Source: JAYFQE01 sp034927345 (GTDB taxonomy: Bacteria > Bacillota > Clostridia > Saccharofermentanales > UBA5734). Taken from it: a stretch of DNA of 64,000 nucleotides. This document shows, in pieces, positions 35,925-44,778 of this stretch; the stretch's first letter is position 1, and each line of letters begins with the position of its first letter. The notes beneath the pieces were generated by a model. The model was not told where the DNA came from, did not search any database, and worked only from the letters and a program-made list of their open reading frames with translations. The stretch is taken from positions 62,001-126,000 of the forward strand of contig JAYFQE010000011.1 in NCBI GenBank assembly GCA_034927345.1, written 5' to 3'. Position numbers and translations under genes: made by a program.

Positions 35925-37705
35925 CCGACCAACACCCCTTCCTGCTGGGACAGATAAACGTCCCGGTATATTTCATTATCTTGGATTAACTGGTCATGAT
36001 TGCCGATGGCGTTGATCCGGCCGTCATCCATGACAAGAATCCGGTCGGCCTGCTGAACGGAGCTGATCCGCTGGGCAATGATCAGTTTTGTGACGCCTTT
36101 CATCTGGGATTTGAGGCTTTCCCGCAGTTTAGCGTCGGTCGCCATGTCGACCGCGCTGGTTGAATCATCCAGGATCAGGATGCGCGGCTTTTTTAAGAGG
36201 GCGCGGGCAATGCACAGGCGCTGTTTCTGGCCGCCGGACAGATTGACGCCGCCCTGTCCGAGCTCTGTGTCCAGACCGCCCGGCAGCGATTCGATAAAAT
36301 CGGCAATTTGGGCAATCCTGCAGGCAGCCATCGCTTCTTCATCGCTGGCGGCTGCGTCGCCCCAGTGCAGGTTGTCGCGGATACTGCCGCTGAACAGCGT
36401 ATTATTCTGCAGGACAACCGCCACCGCGTCGCGCAGTTCCTTAATTGGATAATCGCGGACATCGCGGCCGCCGACCAGAACCTGCCCCGCCGTAACGTCA
36501 TACAGGCGCGGAATCAATTGAACCAGGCTGGTTTTAGCCGATCCGGTCGCGCCGATAATGCCGATGGTTTCGCCGCTTTCTATATGTAAATTGATATCGG
36601 CCAGAGTATCGCGCGTTGTTCCCTCGGCATACCGGAAAGCGACCTGACGAAATTCTATCGAACCATCGGCAACCGGGTTCTCCGCATCACGCCGGCCCCG
36701 TTCATCCTGGCCGGCAGCGGGCATGGTTTCAGCCGCGACGGCAAGATTATCCCGGATATCCGGTTCGGTTTGCATGACTTCCAGAACACGGTCCGCCGAC
36801 GCTTTGGCCCGTGTAAACATCAGGAAGACCATCGACAGCATCATCATCGACACCAGGATCTGATTAACATAGGTGATGAAACTGATCAATTCGCCGGTTT
36901 GCAGCTGTCCGGCCGTAATCATGATGCCGCCGAACCAGAGGATCGCGATAATGCAGCCATACATGATCAGCTGCATGATCGGCTGGTTGAGGATGACCAG
37001 ACGCACGGCGCGGCGGGCGGCATGAGTCAGTTCATCATTAGCCCGGCGGAATTTTCCCTTTTCTTCATCCGCCCGGACGAAAGCCTTGACGACGCGGATA
37101 TTGATCAGGTTTTCCTGAACCGATGTATTCAGAAAATCAATTCGTTCCTGTAGTTTTTTAAAACGCGGATGAGCCTGGGTCATGATGATAGCCAGGGCGA
37201 TGCCCAGGAGGGGACCGGCGACTAAAAAGACCAGAGCCAAGCGGTTGTTGATGCGCAAGGCCATGATCAAGGCCAGTACCATCATGAAAGGCGCGCGGAA
37301 AAGCAGCCGCAGAGCCATCATCATCGTTTGCTGCAGGTTGTTGATATCGCTGGACAGCCGGGTGATCAGCGACGGGATGCTGAAATGGTCGAGGTTAGCA
37401 AATGAAAAGGTCTGGATTTTCTCAAAGAGGCCTTGCCGGATTTCCGCGCCGAAACCTTGCGACGCCACGGCTGCCAGACGGTTGCTGAGCGCGCCGAAGG
37501 ACAAAGCCAGAAGAGCCAGACTGATCATCAATAATCCGGTTTTGACAATAAAGGGAACGTCCCGGTTGGTGATGCCGATATCGACAATCCGCGACATGAG
37601 GACAGGCATCAGGATATCGCCGACGACCTCCAGAATGACCACAATCGGGCAAAGGATCGCCGGAAGGCGGTATTTTTTTATATAAGGAGATAATTCAGCA
37701 ATCAT
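35921..37705 (-). CDS. ABC exporter half-transporter, first subunit (degenerate-site type)
   Basis: A 594-residue ABC exporter half. Membrane segments lie in the first 300 residues. The ATPase domain has Walker A GATGSAKTS (Ala in place of the second-last Gly), signature LSGGQKQRLC, and Walker B LILDDSTSAVD, where Asp stands in the place of the catalytic Glu. Paired with a partner that has the normal Glu, this is the usual asymmetric heterodimer such as BmrCD or TM287/288. It overlaps MarR by 11 bases, so the regulator and exporter are one operon. Confidence 0.93.
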   Translation of the reverse strand: MIAELSPYIKKYRLPAILCPIVVILEVVGDILMPVLMSRIVDIGITNRDVPFIVKTGLLMISLALLALSFGALSNRLAAVASQGFGAEIRQGLFEKIQTFSFANLDHFSIPSLITRLSSDINNLQQTMMMALRLLFRAPFMMVLALIMALRINNRLALVFLVAGPLLGIALAIIMTQAHPRFKKLQERIDFLNTSVQENLINIRVVKAFVRADEEKGKFRRANDELTHAARRAVRLVILNQPIMQLIMYGCIIAILWFGGIMITAGQLQTGELISFITYVNQILVSMMMLSMVFLMFTRAKASADRVLEVMQTEPDIRDNLAVAAETMPAAGQDERGRRDAENPVADGSIEFRQVAFRYAEGTTRDTLADINLHIESGETIGIIGATGSAKTSLVQLIPRLYDVTAGQVLVGGRDVRDYPIKELRDAVAVVLQNNTLFSGSIRDNLHWGDAAASDEEAMAACRIAQIADFIESLPGGLDTELGQGGVNLSGGQKQRLCIARALLKKPRILILDDSTSAVDMATDAKLRESLKSQMKGVTKLIIAQRISSVQQADRILVMDDGRINAIGNHDQLIQDNEIYRDVYLSQQEGVLVG

Positions 37706-38153
37706 GTTCTGTTACCTCCGCGTTACCGAGATTCGTTTCAATCCGCCGTATGAAATCCTGAAACTGTTCCAGTTCAAGCGGACTGAAATCCCCGAACATC
37801 CTGGCGTCCAGCTCCGCCAATTTTTGATGGCAGCGGGTGATCGCCTGTCTGCCCTTTTTTGTCAGGCGGATTTTATTACAGCGTAAATCTTTGCTGTTGA
37901 CATCTTTTTCAAGGAAGCCGGCTTTTTGCAGCCGTTTCAGCGACATGGCCAACGATGCCGGCGTGATCTGCAGCCGTTCGGCTAATTCTTTCTGCGTTGC
38001 GCCGGTCATCTCGTCAACCGTAAATAAAATCCGCGGCTGGCCAAAATGCAGGCCGTATCCTGCCAGCACCTCTTGCATCAATGCGCTGTGCATATGATGG
38101 ATATTTTTAATTTTCCAAACCATATGGGTTTGAGCGCTAAATTCTGGTTTCAT
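37695..38153 (-). CDS. MarR family transcriptional regulator
   Basis: A 152-residue winged-helix regulator (TQKELAERLQITPASLAMSLKRLQKAGFLEK, with wing residues after 'NSKDLRCNKIRLTKKG'). The ATG at 38153 follows AAGGA, while the frame is open further upstream without a ribosome site. It overlaps the first exporter gene, so it almost surely controls the exporter and itself. The promoter at 38269-38297 leaves a leader of about 110 bases. Confidence 0.9.
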   Translation of the reverse strand: MKPEFSAQTHMVWKIKNIHHMHSALMQEVLAGYGLHFGQPRILFTVDEMTGATQKELAERLQITPASLAMSLKRLQKAGFLEKDVNSKDLRCNKIRLTKKGRQAITRCHQKLAELDARMFGDFSPLELEQFQDFIRRIETNLGNAEVTEHDC

Positions 38154-38268
38154 ATCCTTCTCCACCGTCAAGATCCGATTCTCGCCCAGGCTTTGGAGCC
38201 CTCCGGCGCGGATCTTTTCATTATTAATCAGCTGGTTGATCATCAGCCGGCTAATCGAACAGGAACAA

Positions 38269-38297
38269 GGATAATCAAACCCTATCAGTTTGTCAAG
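38269..38297 (-). promoter_or_regulatory. Promoter of the marR-ABC exporter operon
   Basis: On the minus strand a perfect TTGACA, a 17-base spacer and TATCCT. The spacer and the -10 overlap the end of the CPBP gene (stop at 38293), and any MarR site probably lies around here. Confidence 0.75.
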
Positions 38298-38997
38298 ATG
38301 CGATGAAACGCCAGCTGAGTGAAAGGATCGCCACGTTGACCAGGCCGTGCAAGAGCCAAACGCCCAGAATATTGCGGTCCCGGCCGACAAACCGGTCCAG
38401 GATCATGCCGGCGCCGGCCAGGGCGCTCAGGCATAAAACCAACAGGAACGGCGAAAACCAATTCTGAAAAATGGCCAGATGATAAAGCGCGAAAAGGATG
38501 CCTGAAAAGAAATATGCCAGGACCGGAAAGCCGCGGTCCTTGAGTTCCAGGAAGCAAAAGCCGCGGAAAAATAACTCTTCGCCCAGGGCGTTGACCAGAG
38601 GGATGTATATCATGGCTTTCAGCATTTGTTCTTGATTGGTATGGGTCCGCGTTTTTATTTCGTCCATGACCGACGAAATCTTAAAAAAAGCGCATATCGG
38701 TTCAACCAGCAGGTTTAGCAGGATGATGATCGCAAGACCCGCGCCGGCCAGAATAATCAGCCGCCGCCAGGGCGGCCGGACCGGAAAAATCCGCCGCAGA
38801 ATATCCTGCCAACGCAATCGGCCGTCCGCCAGCCAATAGGCCATCGGAAATCCGATGAACAGGCTCATTTTTACCCAGGATTTTGCGGTGTATTCCCACT
38901 GCAGGATCCGGGCTACATAAAAGAACACGGCGCAGGAAAAAATGCAGCCGGCCATAAGCAGCCAGGGGATACGGGGCCGCTCAGCGCGGCCGTTCAT
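38293..38997 (-). CDS. CPBP family intramembrane metalloprotease
   Basis: A 234-residue membrane protein of the CAAX-protease/bacteriocin-processing family. The three diagnostic motifs are present: EExxxR (EELFFR), FxxxH (FALYH) and HxxxN (HGLVN). In Gram-positive bacteria such proteins process peptides or confer bacteriocin immunity, but here no bacteriocin gene is near. The ATG at 38997 overlaps the preceding stop (ATGA), so it is coupled to the membrane protein gene upstream; a longer frame from 39111 would overlap that gene heavily. Confidence 0.88.
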   Translation of the reverse strand: MNGRAERPRIPWLLMAGCIFSCAVFFYVARILQWEYTAKSWVKMSLFIGFPMAYWLADGRLRWQDILRRIFPVRPPWRRLIILAGAGLAIIILLNLLVEPICAFFKISSVMDEIKTRTHTNQEQMLKAMIYIPLVNALGEELFFRGFCFLELKDRGFPVLAYFFSGILFALYHLAIFQNWFSPFLLVLCLSALAGAGMILDRFVGRDRNILGVWLLHGLVNVAILSLSWRFIAS

Positions 38998-39713
38998 GAA
39001 AGCCGCCCGGGATCCATAGCCGGATACGGATCGGATTGGTTGAAAAAGCCGCTTATATAGCGATGGTAATATCCTGCCGGATCCCGGCGAAGCAGGCGGC
39101 AGGACCAGCATCCCACCAGCAGCGCGCCGGCCAGGCCGGCGATCAGGTCGCCCATCGTATCGATCAATCCGTGGGCGAGGCCTTGTTTCCAGGCTTGCAT
39201 GTTGCTCTGGAACAGCCGGTCGCAGGTGAATTCATAAATTTCCCAGACAAAACAACACAAAAGGGAAAAACTGACGGCAAACAAGCTGATGAAAACCGGC
39301 AGCACCGTCAGCTCGCTGCGCTGCCGTATGTTGATCAGATAAAACACAACCAGCCCGATGAAACAGAAAATCATGCCGTATAAAACATGTTGTGATTTAT
39401 CGAACCAGACGGTTCTTTTATATAGGGAAAAGAAACGGCCCAGGAAAACGCTGGTAAAAGCCAGCAGCGAAACGGCGATCTGCATACCCGGCGGATTACG
39501 CAGTCCGAAGCGTCTGGCCAGCCGGTTACCGCGCCTGTTCAGGCCAAATTGGATCCAGCAGAAGATGAGGCCGCTGACAAGTCCGGCCGCCGCTTCAAAA
39601 TAAATCCTGAGATAAAGGCAGATCAGGGCTCCGCCGCCAATCAGCAGAGCAACCAGCCAGGCGCCGGTTTTAGCTGTCAAGTCCAGTTTGTCTCGGCTAT
39701 TGGATACCGTCAT
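38994..39713 (-). CDS. Membrane protein, DUF2238/YjdF-like
   Basis: A 239-residue protein with about six hydrophobic segments. The pattern DKSQHVLYG, FVWEIYEF and LIDTMGDLIAGLAGAL, with acidic and His residues inside helices, fits the YjdF/DUF2238 group of uncharacterised membrane proteins. It is coupled to the CPBP protease gene. No function can be given. Confidence 0.7.
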   Translation of the reverse strand: MTVSNSRDKLDLTAKTGAWLVALLIGGGALICLYLRIYFEAAAGLVSGLIFCWIQFGLNRRGNRLARRFGLRNPPGMQIAVSLLAFTSVFLGRFFSLYKRTVWFDKSQHVLYGMIFCFIGLVVFYLINIRQRSELTVLPVFISLFAVSFSLLCCFVWEIYEFTCDRLFQSNMQAWKQGLAHGLIDTMGDLIAGLAGALLVGCWSCRLLRRDPAGYYHRYISGFFNQSDPYPAMDPGRLS

Positions 39714-39825
39714 GTTATGCTCTCCGTCGTTTCACTTTTTAAGAAAAGTCGTGATATTCATCTATGATAAAGAGTGGTCAGGCCCCTGTCAATACAGAGA
39801 AATGACGATTCATGACGGTTACGGA

Positions 39826-39854
39826 TTGCGTCATTTGATTCTACCGTTTATAAT
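39826..39854 (+). promoter_or_regulatory. Promoter of the zinc-ribbon / ABC-2 operon
   Basis: TTGCGT (826-831), 17-base spacer and a perfect TATAAT (849-854). It serves the zinc-ribbon gene at 39932. The rest of the 39714-39931 gap shows nothing. Confidence 0.65.
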
Positions 39855-39931
39855 CATTGAATAAGCATTATTCGCTAAGGTTTGCTCTGTTTTTCTTAAT
39901 TAAATTGGGTCATCGATGGAGGAGGCATACT

Positions 39932-41800
39932 ATGAAATGCTCGAACTGTGGCGTGGAAATGCCAGACGGCAGCGTTTTTTGCACGAATTGCGGCAGCAAG
40001 GTCCCAGCAGTCTGTCCGCAATGCGGCACACCAGTCAAACCCGGCGCAATATTTTGCCTGAACTGCGGCAAAAACCTGACCGCCGACCGGACAGCGCCGC
40101 AGCAAGCGCCCTATCAGCCGCCGCAGCAGCAACCGGCGGCGCCCAACCGGATGCCGCAGCAACAACCGGCGGCGCCTTACCAACAACCTTATATGCAGCA
40201 AGCTTATGCACCGGGATATGGCCAGCCGATTCCTCCGGCCGCAGCCAAACCAAAGCGCAAGGGCTGGCTGATCGCCTTGATCGTCATCCTGGTCGTAGCC
40301 CTGGCCGGCACAGCCACATACCTTTTTGCCGGCAAACAAATCAAACGGTTGATACTCGGACCTAAAGCCTCCTATCTGGCCATTGAAGGCCAGGCGCTCA
40401 AGCAGGACGCAACCGACCTCGTTGACGATCTGGTTAAACTGAGCGGACAAAACAATACCGGTAAAGGCGGCAGTTCGATCGAACTCAACCTGAGTCTCAA
40501 TGAAGACAAGCTGGGGCTTGACCCGACGACAGCCGCCGCCCTGGAAAACATTACTTTCGACACAACCTTCATGTACAACCGGGAATCGGGCGATCCGCGC
40601 TATTACGCCAATGTCGATCTGAAAGCCAAGGATGAAAAGCTCCTGACCCTGCAGGCATTCATTGAGCAAGATAAAGTGGTTGTCGGCCTGCCCGGTATCC
40701 TCAATCAATACATCGTCGCGCAGGGCGATGAATTAGGCCAGGTTCTCGGCATGGCCGGCACCGATACCGCGTCGGCCGATTCATCTCTGGCCGCGCTCAA
40801 ACAGATTTTTTCCATGGACATGAACATCGACCAGCCGGAACTGCAGAAATCCCTGCACAAACTGATCGACATTGTCCTGGCTCATATCGACGATGCCGCT
40901 TATCAAGGCGGGCAAACACTTAAAGCCGGCGATGTGTCGGCTCAATACGATCTTTATACCATAACGCTCAGCAGTAAAAACGCCCGGAAAATGATGCTGG
41001 AACTCTGTAAAGCCATGCGGGATGACGAACAGATTTACAATCTGGCCGGCATGGTATACGGAGCCTCCAATTTATCCAATACCAGTTCGGCCGAGGGCGA
41101 CGCCGCTTCAGACACGCTGACGCTGGAGGCATACCAGGCTTCCCTGGATCAGATGATCCAGGAGTTTTCAGCTGAAGAAGCAGAAGGCAGCGCTTTCACC
41201 ATCGTGCAAAAGCTCTATGTCGGCGGCAACGATCAGATCTTCGGCCGCGATATCGTCATTACCGGCGAGGCCGGCGAGGAGATGGGCCATTTTGTATATA
41301 GTCATCCGGTAGCCGGCGAAAAGGAAGCCCTGGTTATCGCTTACGAATCCGGCGCCGATTCCGTATCGTTCGAGTCTTCTTATACCAATAAAAACGGCAA
41401 AAAGACCGGCGACGCAGTTCTGAGTTCCGGCGGCAGTCAGGTTTTATCCCTGAGTTTTACCGATCTGATTCGGAAAACATTCGGCAGCCGCGATTATCTG
41501 TTGGGCAGTCTTGAACTGACGGCCAGCGACAGCGCCGCGCTGCCCGGCGCAATAACCTACAAAGGCCGTGAAGAAAGCGGCCGGCTCTGGATGGATCTGG
41601 GGCTTGCCGATTACGGTTCGCTGGAAATCGGCTATCAGGAGATGGCCGCCGGCGACGCCGTCATACCGTCCTATAACGCGGATAATCTGGTCAGCGCTTC
41701 TGATTCGGAAGCTTTGCAGGGCCTGATGACGGAAGACGTCATGGCCCAGCTCAGCGAAATCATGGCTAAACTGGGACTTTCACCTTCGGCTGCTCAGTAA
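39932..41800 (+). CDS. Zinc-ribbon membrane protein with large outer domain
   Basis: A 622-residue protein. Two zinc ribbons open it (CSNCG...CTNCG and CPQCG...CLNCG), then a Pro/Gln/Ala-rich linker of about 50 residues. One transmembrane segment follows near 110-135 (WLIALIVILVVALAG), then some 480 residues that should lie outside the membrane. The ATG at 39932 has GGAGGAGG upstream. The ABC-2 ATPase gene begins six bases after the stop, so the protein probably works with that transporter. Zinc ribbons inside with a sensor domain outside is a common layout in Bacillota, but the role here is unknown. Confidence 0.8.
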   Translation: MKCSNCGVEMPDGSVFCTNCGSKVPAVCPQCGTPVKPGAIFCLNCGKNLTADRTAPQQAPYQPPQQQPAAPNRMPQQQPAAPYQQPYMQQAYAPGYGQPIPPAAAKPKRKGWLIALIVILVVALAGTATYLFAGKQIKRLILGPKASYLAIEGQALKQDATDLVDDLVKLSGQNNTGKGGSSIELNLSLNEDKLGLDPTTAAALENITFDTTFMYNRESGDPRYYANVDLKAKDEKLLTLQAFIEQDKVVVGLPGILNQYIVAQGDELGQVLGMAGTDTASADSSLAALKQIFSMDMNIDQPELQKSLHKLIDIVLAHIDDAAYQGGQTLKAGDVSAQYDLYTITLSSKNARKMMLELCKAMRDDEQIYNLAGMVYGASNLSNTSSAEGDAASDTLTLEAYQASLDQMIQEFSAEEAEGSAFTIVQKLYVGGNDQIFGRDIVITGEAGEEMGHFVYSHPVAGEKEALVIAYESGADSVSFESSYTNKNGKKTGDAVLSSGGSQVLSLSFTDLIRKTFGSRDYLLGSLELTASDSAALPGAITYKGREESGRLWMDLGLADYGSLEIGYQEMAAGDAVIPSYNADNLVSASDSEALQGLMTEDVMAQLSEIMAKLGLSPSAAQ

Positions 41801-41805
41801 CGGAT

Positions 41806-42459
41806 ATGCTGATTGTTGAAAACCTGTATAAAGCCTATAAAAGAGAGCCCGTCCTGCGCGGGGTCTCTTTTACTGTTCAGCCGGCCCATGTCCTCGGGAT
41901 CTGCGGCAGCAACGGCGCCGGCAAAACCACGTTGATCAACATCATCGCCTCTATATTGCAGCCCGATCAAGGCTCGCTGTCCCTGATGGGCATACCGATC
42001 GCTCAGACCGGCTCTTATCGGGCCCAAATCGGTTATGTTCCTCAGAATATAGCCCTTTCTCCCCGGCTGACTGTTCAGCAAAACCTGGATTTCTGGGCGG
42101 CTATCCGCGGCTATAAAGGCCGGGCCATGAAGGACCGGGTCGAGGAAGCGGCCATGCAGGCCAATGTTACGGCGTTCCTGAAAAAGCCGCTTGGCCGCTG
42201 TTCCGGCGGCATGGCCCGCCGGGCCAATCTGGCGGCCGGATTGATCGGGCGGCCGCGTCTGATTCTGCTCGACGAACCGACAGCCGGCATTGATGAGGAA
42301 AACCGCGACTTGATCATGAGCACCATCCTCGCCCTGAAACAAAGCGGCTGCATCATATTGATCGTCAACCATTATTATCAAGAACTGGCGATGGTCTGCG
42401 ACCGGGTTATCACCTTGAAAAAAGGCCTTGTCGCCGAAGAGGGCGCCCATGCTTTTTAG
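41806..42459 (+). CDS. ABC transporter ATP-binding protein (ABC-2 type)
   Basis: A 217-residue ATPase. Walker A GSNGAGKTT, signature CSGGMARRANLA and Walker B LILLDEPTAGID are complete. The Gln-loop is at VPQN. Length and motifs fit the short ATPases of ABC-2 exporters. It is six bases behind the zinc-ribbon gene and overlaps the first permease gene by 11 bases. Substrate not known. Confidence 0.92.
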   Translation: MLIVENLYKAYKREPVLRGVSFTVQPAHVLGICGSNGAGKTTLINIIASILQPDQGSLSLMGIPIAQTGSYRAQIGYVPQNIALSPRLTVQQNLDFWAAIRGYKGRAMKDRVEEAAMQANVTAFLKKPLGRCSGGMARRANLAAGLIGRPRLILLDEPTAGIDEENRDLIMSTILALKQSGCIILIVNHYYQELAMVCDRVITLKKGLVAEEGAHAF

Positions 42460-43630
42460 GCTTTGCCGTTTTTATGCCCGCGACAGCCTGAGCAGCCGGA
42501 CTTGGGCTTTTTTTGCCGCCATGCTGCTGATGACCGGCTTCCTGCTTTGGGGCATGCCGTCATACCGGAGCAGCTCTGCCAAGGTTTTTACGCCGGTCCG
42601 CCTGTCGGTCGTCGATGAAGACGAGAGCTTTATCTCCCGGACCTTGATCGACCAATTTTCCAACCTCAGCGTGGTTGACGCCGTCTATGTGGAAACCCTG
42701 CCGGAAGCGCGCCGGCGGCTGGCTGATAATGAAATACTCCTGATTCTGGTCTTCCCGGCGGATTTTTATGAGCAAAGCATGCAGGGAATAGAACGATCGC
42801 CGCTTACCGTTTATCTGAATGAACGCATGCCGGCCGAGACTGCTTTGTTTACCCGCCTCCTGAATAACGCGGCGGGCAGCGTCGTGGCTATCCAATCGTC
42901 TTTTTATGCTTATCAGGATTTGATGCGGCCGTTGATCCGCGATGACCAGGCCTATCTGAAGGCGCTGGACGTTTCCTTTACCAATCTGGCATTCCAGCTG
43001 CTAGGCCGGAAATCTATTTTGAATGTTAATTCCGGCAGTTCCTTCAATACGGTCCATCACGTCGTCAGCTCCATGGTTTGTCTTCTGGCGATGATGACCG
43101 GGCTGCTGGTTCTGATGCAAGTCCAGCAGGAACGGCGCAGCGGCTTGCATGAACGCCTGATGATCGCCAATGTTTCCTGGTGGCGGCTGATGCTCGCCAA
43201 GCAGCTGGTCGGCCTCGTCTGGCTGGGCGCCGGCTTTATTCCGCTTTTTGCCGGCTTATTCATCTATTTTCCGGCAATCAACCGGCCGGCGGCCGTTTTG
43301 GCGGTTCTGGCGCTCTATTGGACAACGGCTCTGATCTGCCAAATGCTCGGTTATCTTGGAAAGCCGGGCGAGGCCATGCTTTTGGCTGCCTGGCTTGGTT
43401 TATTAGCCTTATTGCTTTTAGGCGGCTGCATCTACCCCCGGCTTCTTTTACCGGATTTCCTTCAGATTGCCGGCCTGGTTTCTCCGGCTCACTGGGCTTA
43501 TCTGGCCCTTGACGCGGCGCTTTCCGGCCAAAGCCTGTCGCCGGCTATACCGGCGGCCGGACTGCTGATGATTATATTATTTACCCTGGCCGTCTGGTTT
43601 TGCAGCTTGAAAACGACTTCCGGACAATAA
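42449..43630 (+). CDS. ABC-2 type permease, first
   Basis: A 393-residue permease. One N-terminal membrane segment (FFAAMLLMTGFLLWGM) is followed by a large outer domain of about 180 residues (opening RLSVVDEDESFISR), then five or six segments toward the C-terminus. This is the ABC2_membrane_3 layout. The ATG is inside the ATPase gene's end, so translation is coupled. Works with the next permease and the preceding ATPase. Confidence 0.88.
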   Translation: MLFRLCRFYARDSLSSRTWAFFAAMLLMTGFLLWGMPSYRSSSAKVFTPVRLSVVDEDESFISRTLIDQFSNLSVVDAVYVETLPEARRRLADNEILLILVFPADFYEQSMQGIERSPLTVYLNERMPAETALFTRLLNNAAGSVVAIQSSFYAYQDLMRPLIRDDQAYLKALDVSFTNLAFQLLGRKSILNVNSGSSFNTVHHVVSSMVCLLAMMTGLLVLMQVQQERRSGLHERLMIANVSWWRLMLAKQLVGLVWLGAGFIPLFAGLFIYFPAINRPAAVLAVLALYWTTALICQMLGYLGKPGEAMLLAAWLGLLALLLLGGCIYPRLLLPDFLQIAGLVSPAHWAYLALDAALSGQSLSPAIPAAGLLMIILFTLAVWFCSLKTTSGQ

Positions 43631-43644
43631 GGACCGGTGCTGTT

Positions 43645-44778
43645 ATGATGCGTTTTTGGATCTTGCTGAAATTAAAGCTATACGATCTGCTGGCTATGCG
43701 GCAGCTCCTTTTAATCCTGCTCCTCTTGCCGCCGCTGCTTGGGTTGATCGCCGGCTCGGCCAATCTGGCCAACCGGCAGCCCAACATCATCCGGCTGGCC
43801 GTCGTCGATCTCGAACAAAATGAGGCCAGCCGGGCCTTGATCGAAGCGCTGCGCAGCAACGGCTGGTCGGTCCAGGTAACCGGAGCCGATGAAGCCGGAC
43901 GTTTATTGCTGCGGCAAGCAGTCGACGGACAGATCACCCTTGAATCCGGGTATGGCGATACGTTGAAAGACCTGAAAAGAACCCGGCTGAGCTATACGCC
44001 GGCTGAAGGATCCCTGGCGACAACGCTGATCCGTGAGGCTGTCGCCGCCGCGGTTTTGCCGGAATACAGCCGCCAATCCCTGCTGGCGCAGATCGAAACG
44101 CAATACGACAGTCTGGGCCAGACGCCGCCGGAGGATCTTCAGGCCCAATTTGCCGATAAGGCAGCTTATTACGCCGCCCACCAGGCGCGCCTGGACGTCG
44201 CCTATGTCGGTTCTGTCGCCGCCGTGCCGTCATTGACCTATGTGGTTTCCGATTATTCCATGGAGGTCTTTTTCCTGTCCATTTACGCCATCCTCGGTCC
44301 GCTGGCGCTGGCCGGCCCTGATCTGCGCCGGCGCCTCGCCTCGACGCGCTCCGGTCTGCTGCTGGACTACGTTGTCTCCATCGTTGCCTTATGTTGTCTG
44401 GGCATCGTACAGATCATGCTCTATTCGCTGGCCATGCGCGGTCTGATGCAGATGCCGGTCCAATGGACAGATCTGGTCATGCTGGCCGTTTTCTTGTTTT
44501 TAATGCTGGGCTTTGGCCAGCTTTTATCGTTGCTGCATCCCAGCCTGCGTCTCTACCTCAGTTTATTGGTCTTGCTGCTGACCTCGATCGGCGGCGGCTG
44601 CTTTTTTCAATTATCCGGCAAACTCATTGCTTCCATCGGCCAATACCTGCCCCAGGGCTGGATTTTGAGCTACCTTAAAGGATATCCGGTTTTGCCGTTT
44701 TATGTTCCGCTCAGCCTCGCCGGCGTTCTGCTCATGCTTGGATATGGCTTGCAGAAACGCCGGGTCAGCCGAGATTGA
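43645..44778 (+). CDS. ABC-2 type permease, second
   Basis: A 377-residue permease of the same layout as its neighbour: N-terminal segment (LLLILLLLPPLLGLIAG), a domain of some 170 residues starting RLAVVDLEQNEASR, and the C-terminal bundle. AAGGA precedes the ATG. The two permeases are probably a heterodimer. The gene's end overlaps the convergent tyrS by 14 bases, so no independent terminator separates them. Confidence 0.88.
   Translation: MMRFWILLKLKLYDLLAMRQLLLILLLLPPLLGLIAGSANLANRQPNIIRLAVVDLEQNEASRALIEALRSNGWSVQVTGADEAGRLLLRQAVDGQITLESGYGDTLKDLKRTRLSYTPAEGSLATTLIREAVAAAVLPEYSRQSLLAQIETQYDSLGQTPPEDLQAQFADKAAYYAAHQARLDVAYVGSVAAVPSLTYVVSDYSMEVFFLSIYAILGPLALAGPDLRRRLASTRSGLLLDYVVSIVALCCLGIVQIMLYSLAMRGLMQMPVQWTDLVMLAVFLFLMLGFGQLLSLLHPSLRLYLSLLVLLLTSIGGGCFFQLSGKLIASIGQYLPQGWILSYLKGYPVLPFYVPLSLAGVLLMLGYGLQKRRVSRD

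Noticed and set aside
38154..38390. N-terminal extension of MarR
   Set aside because: It crosses the promoter at 38269-38297 and lacks a ribosome site; the ATG at 38153 follows AAGGA.
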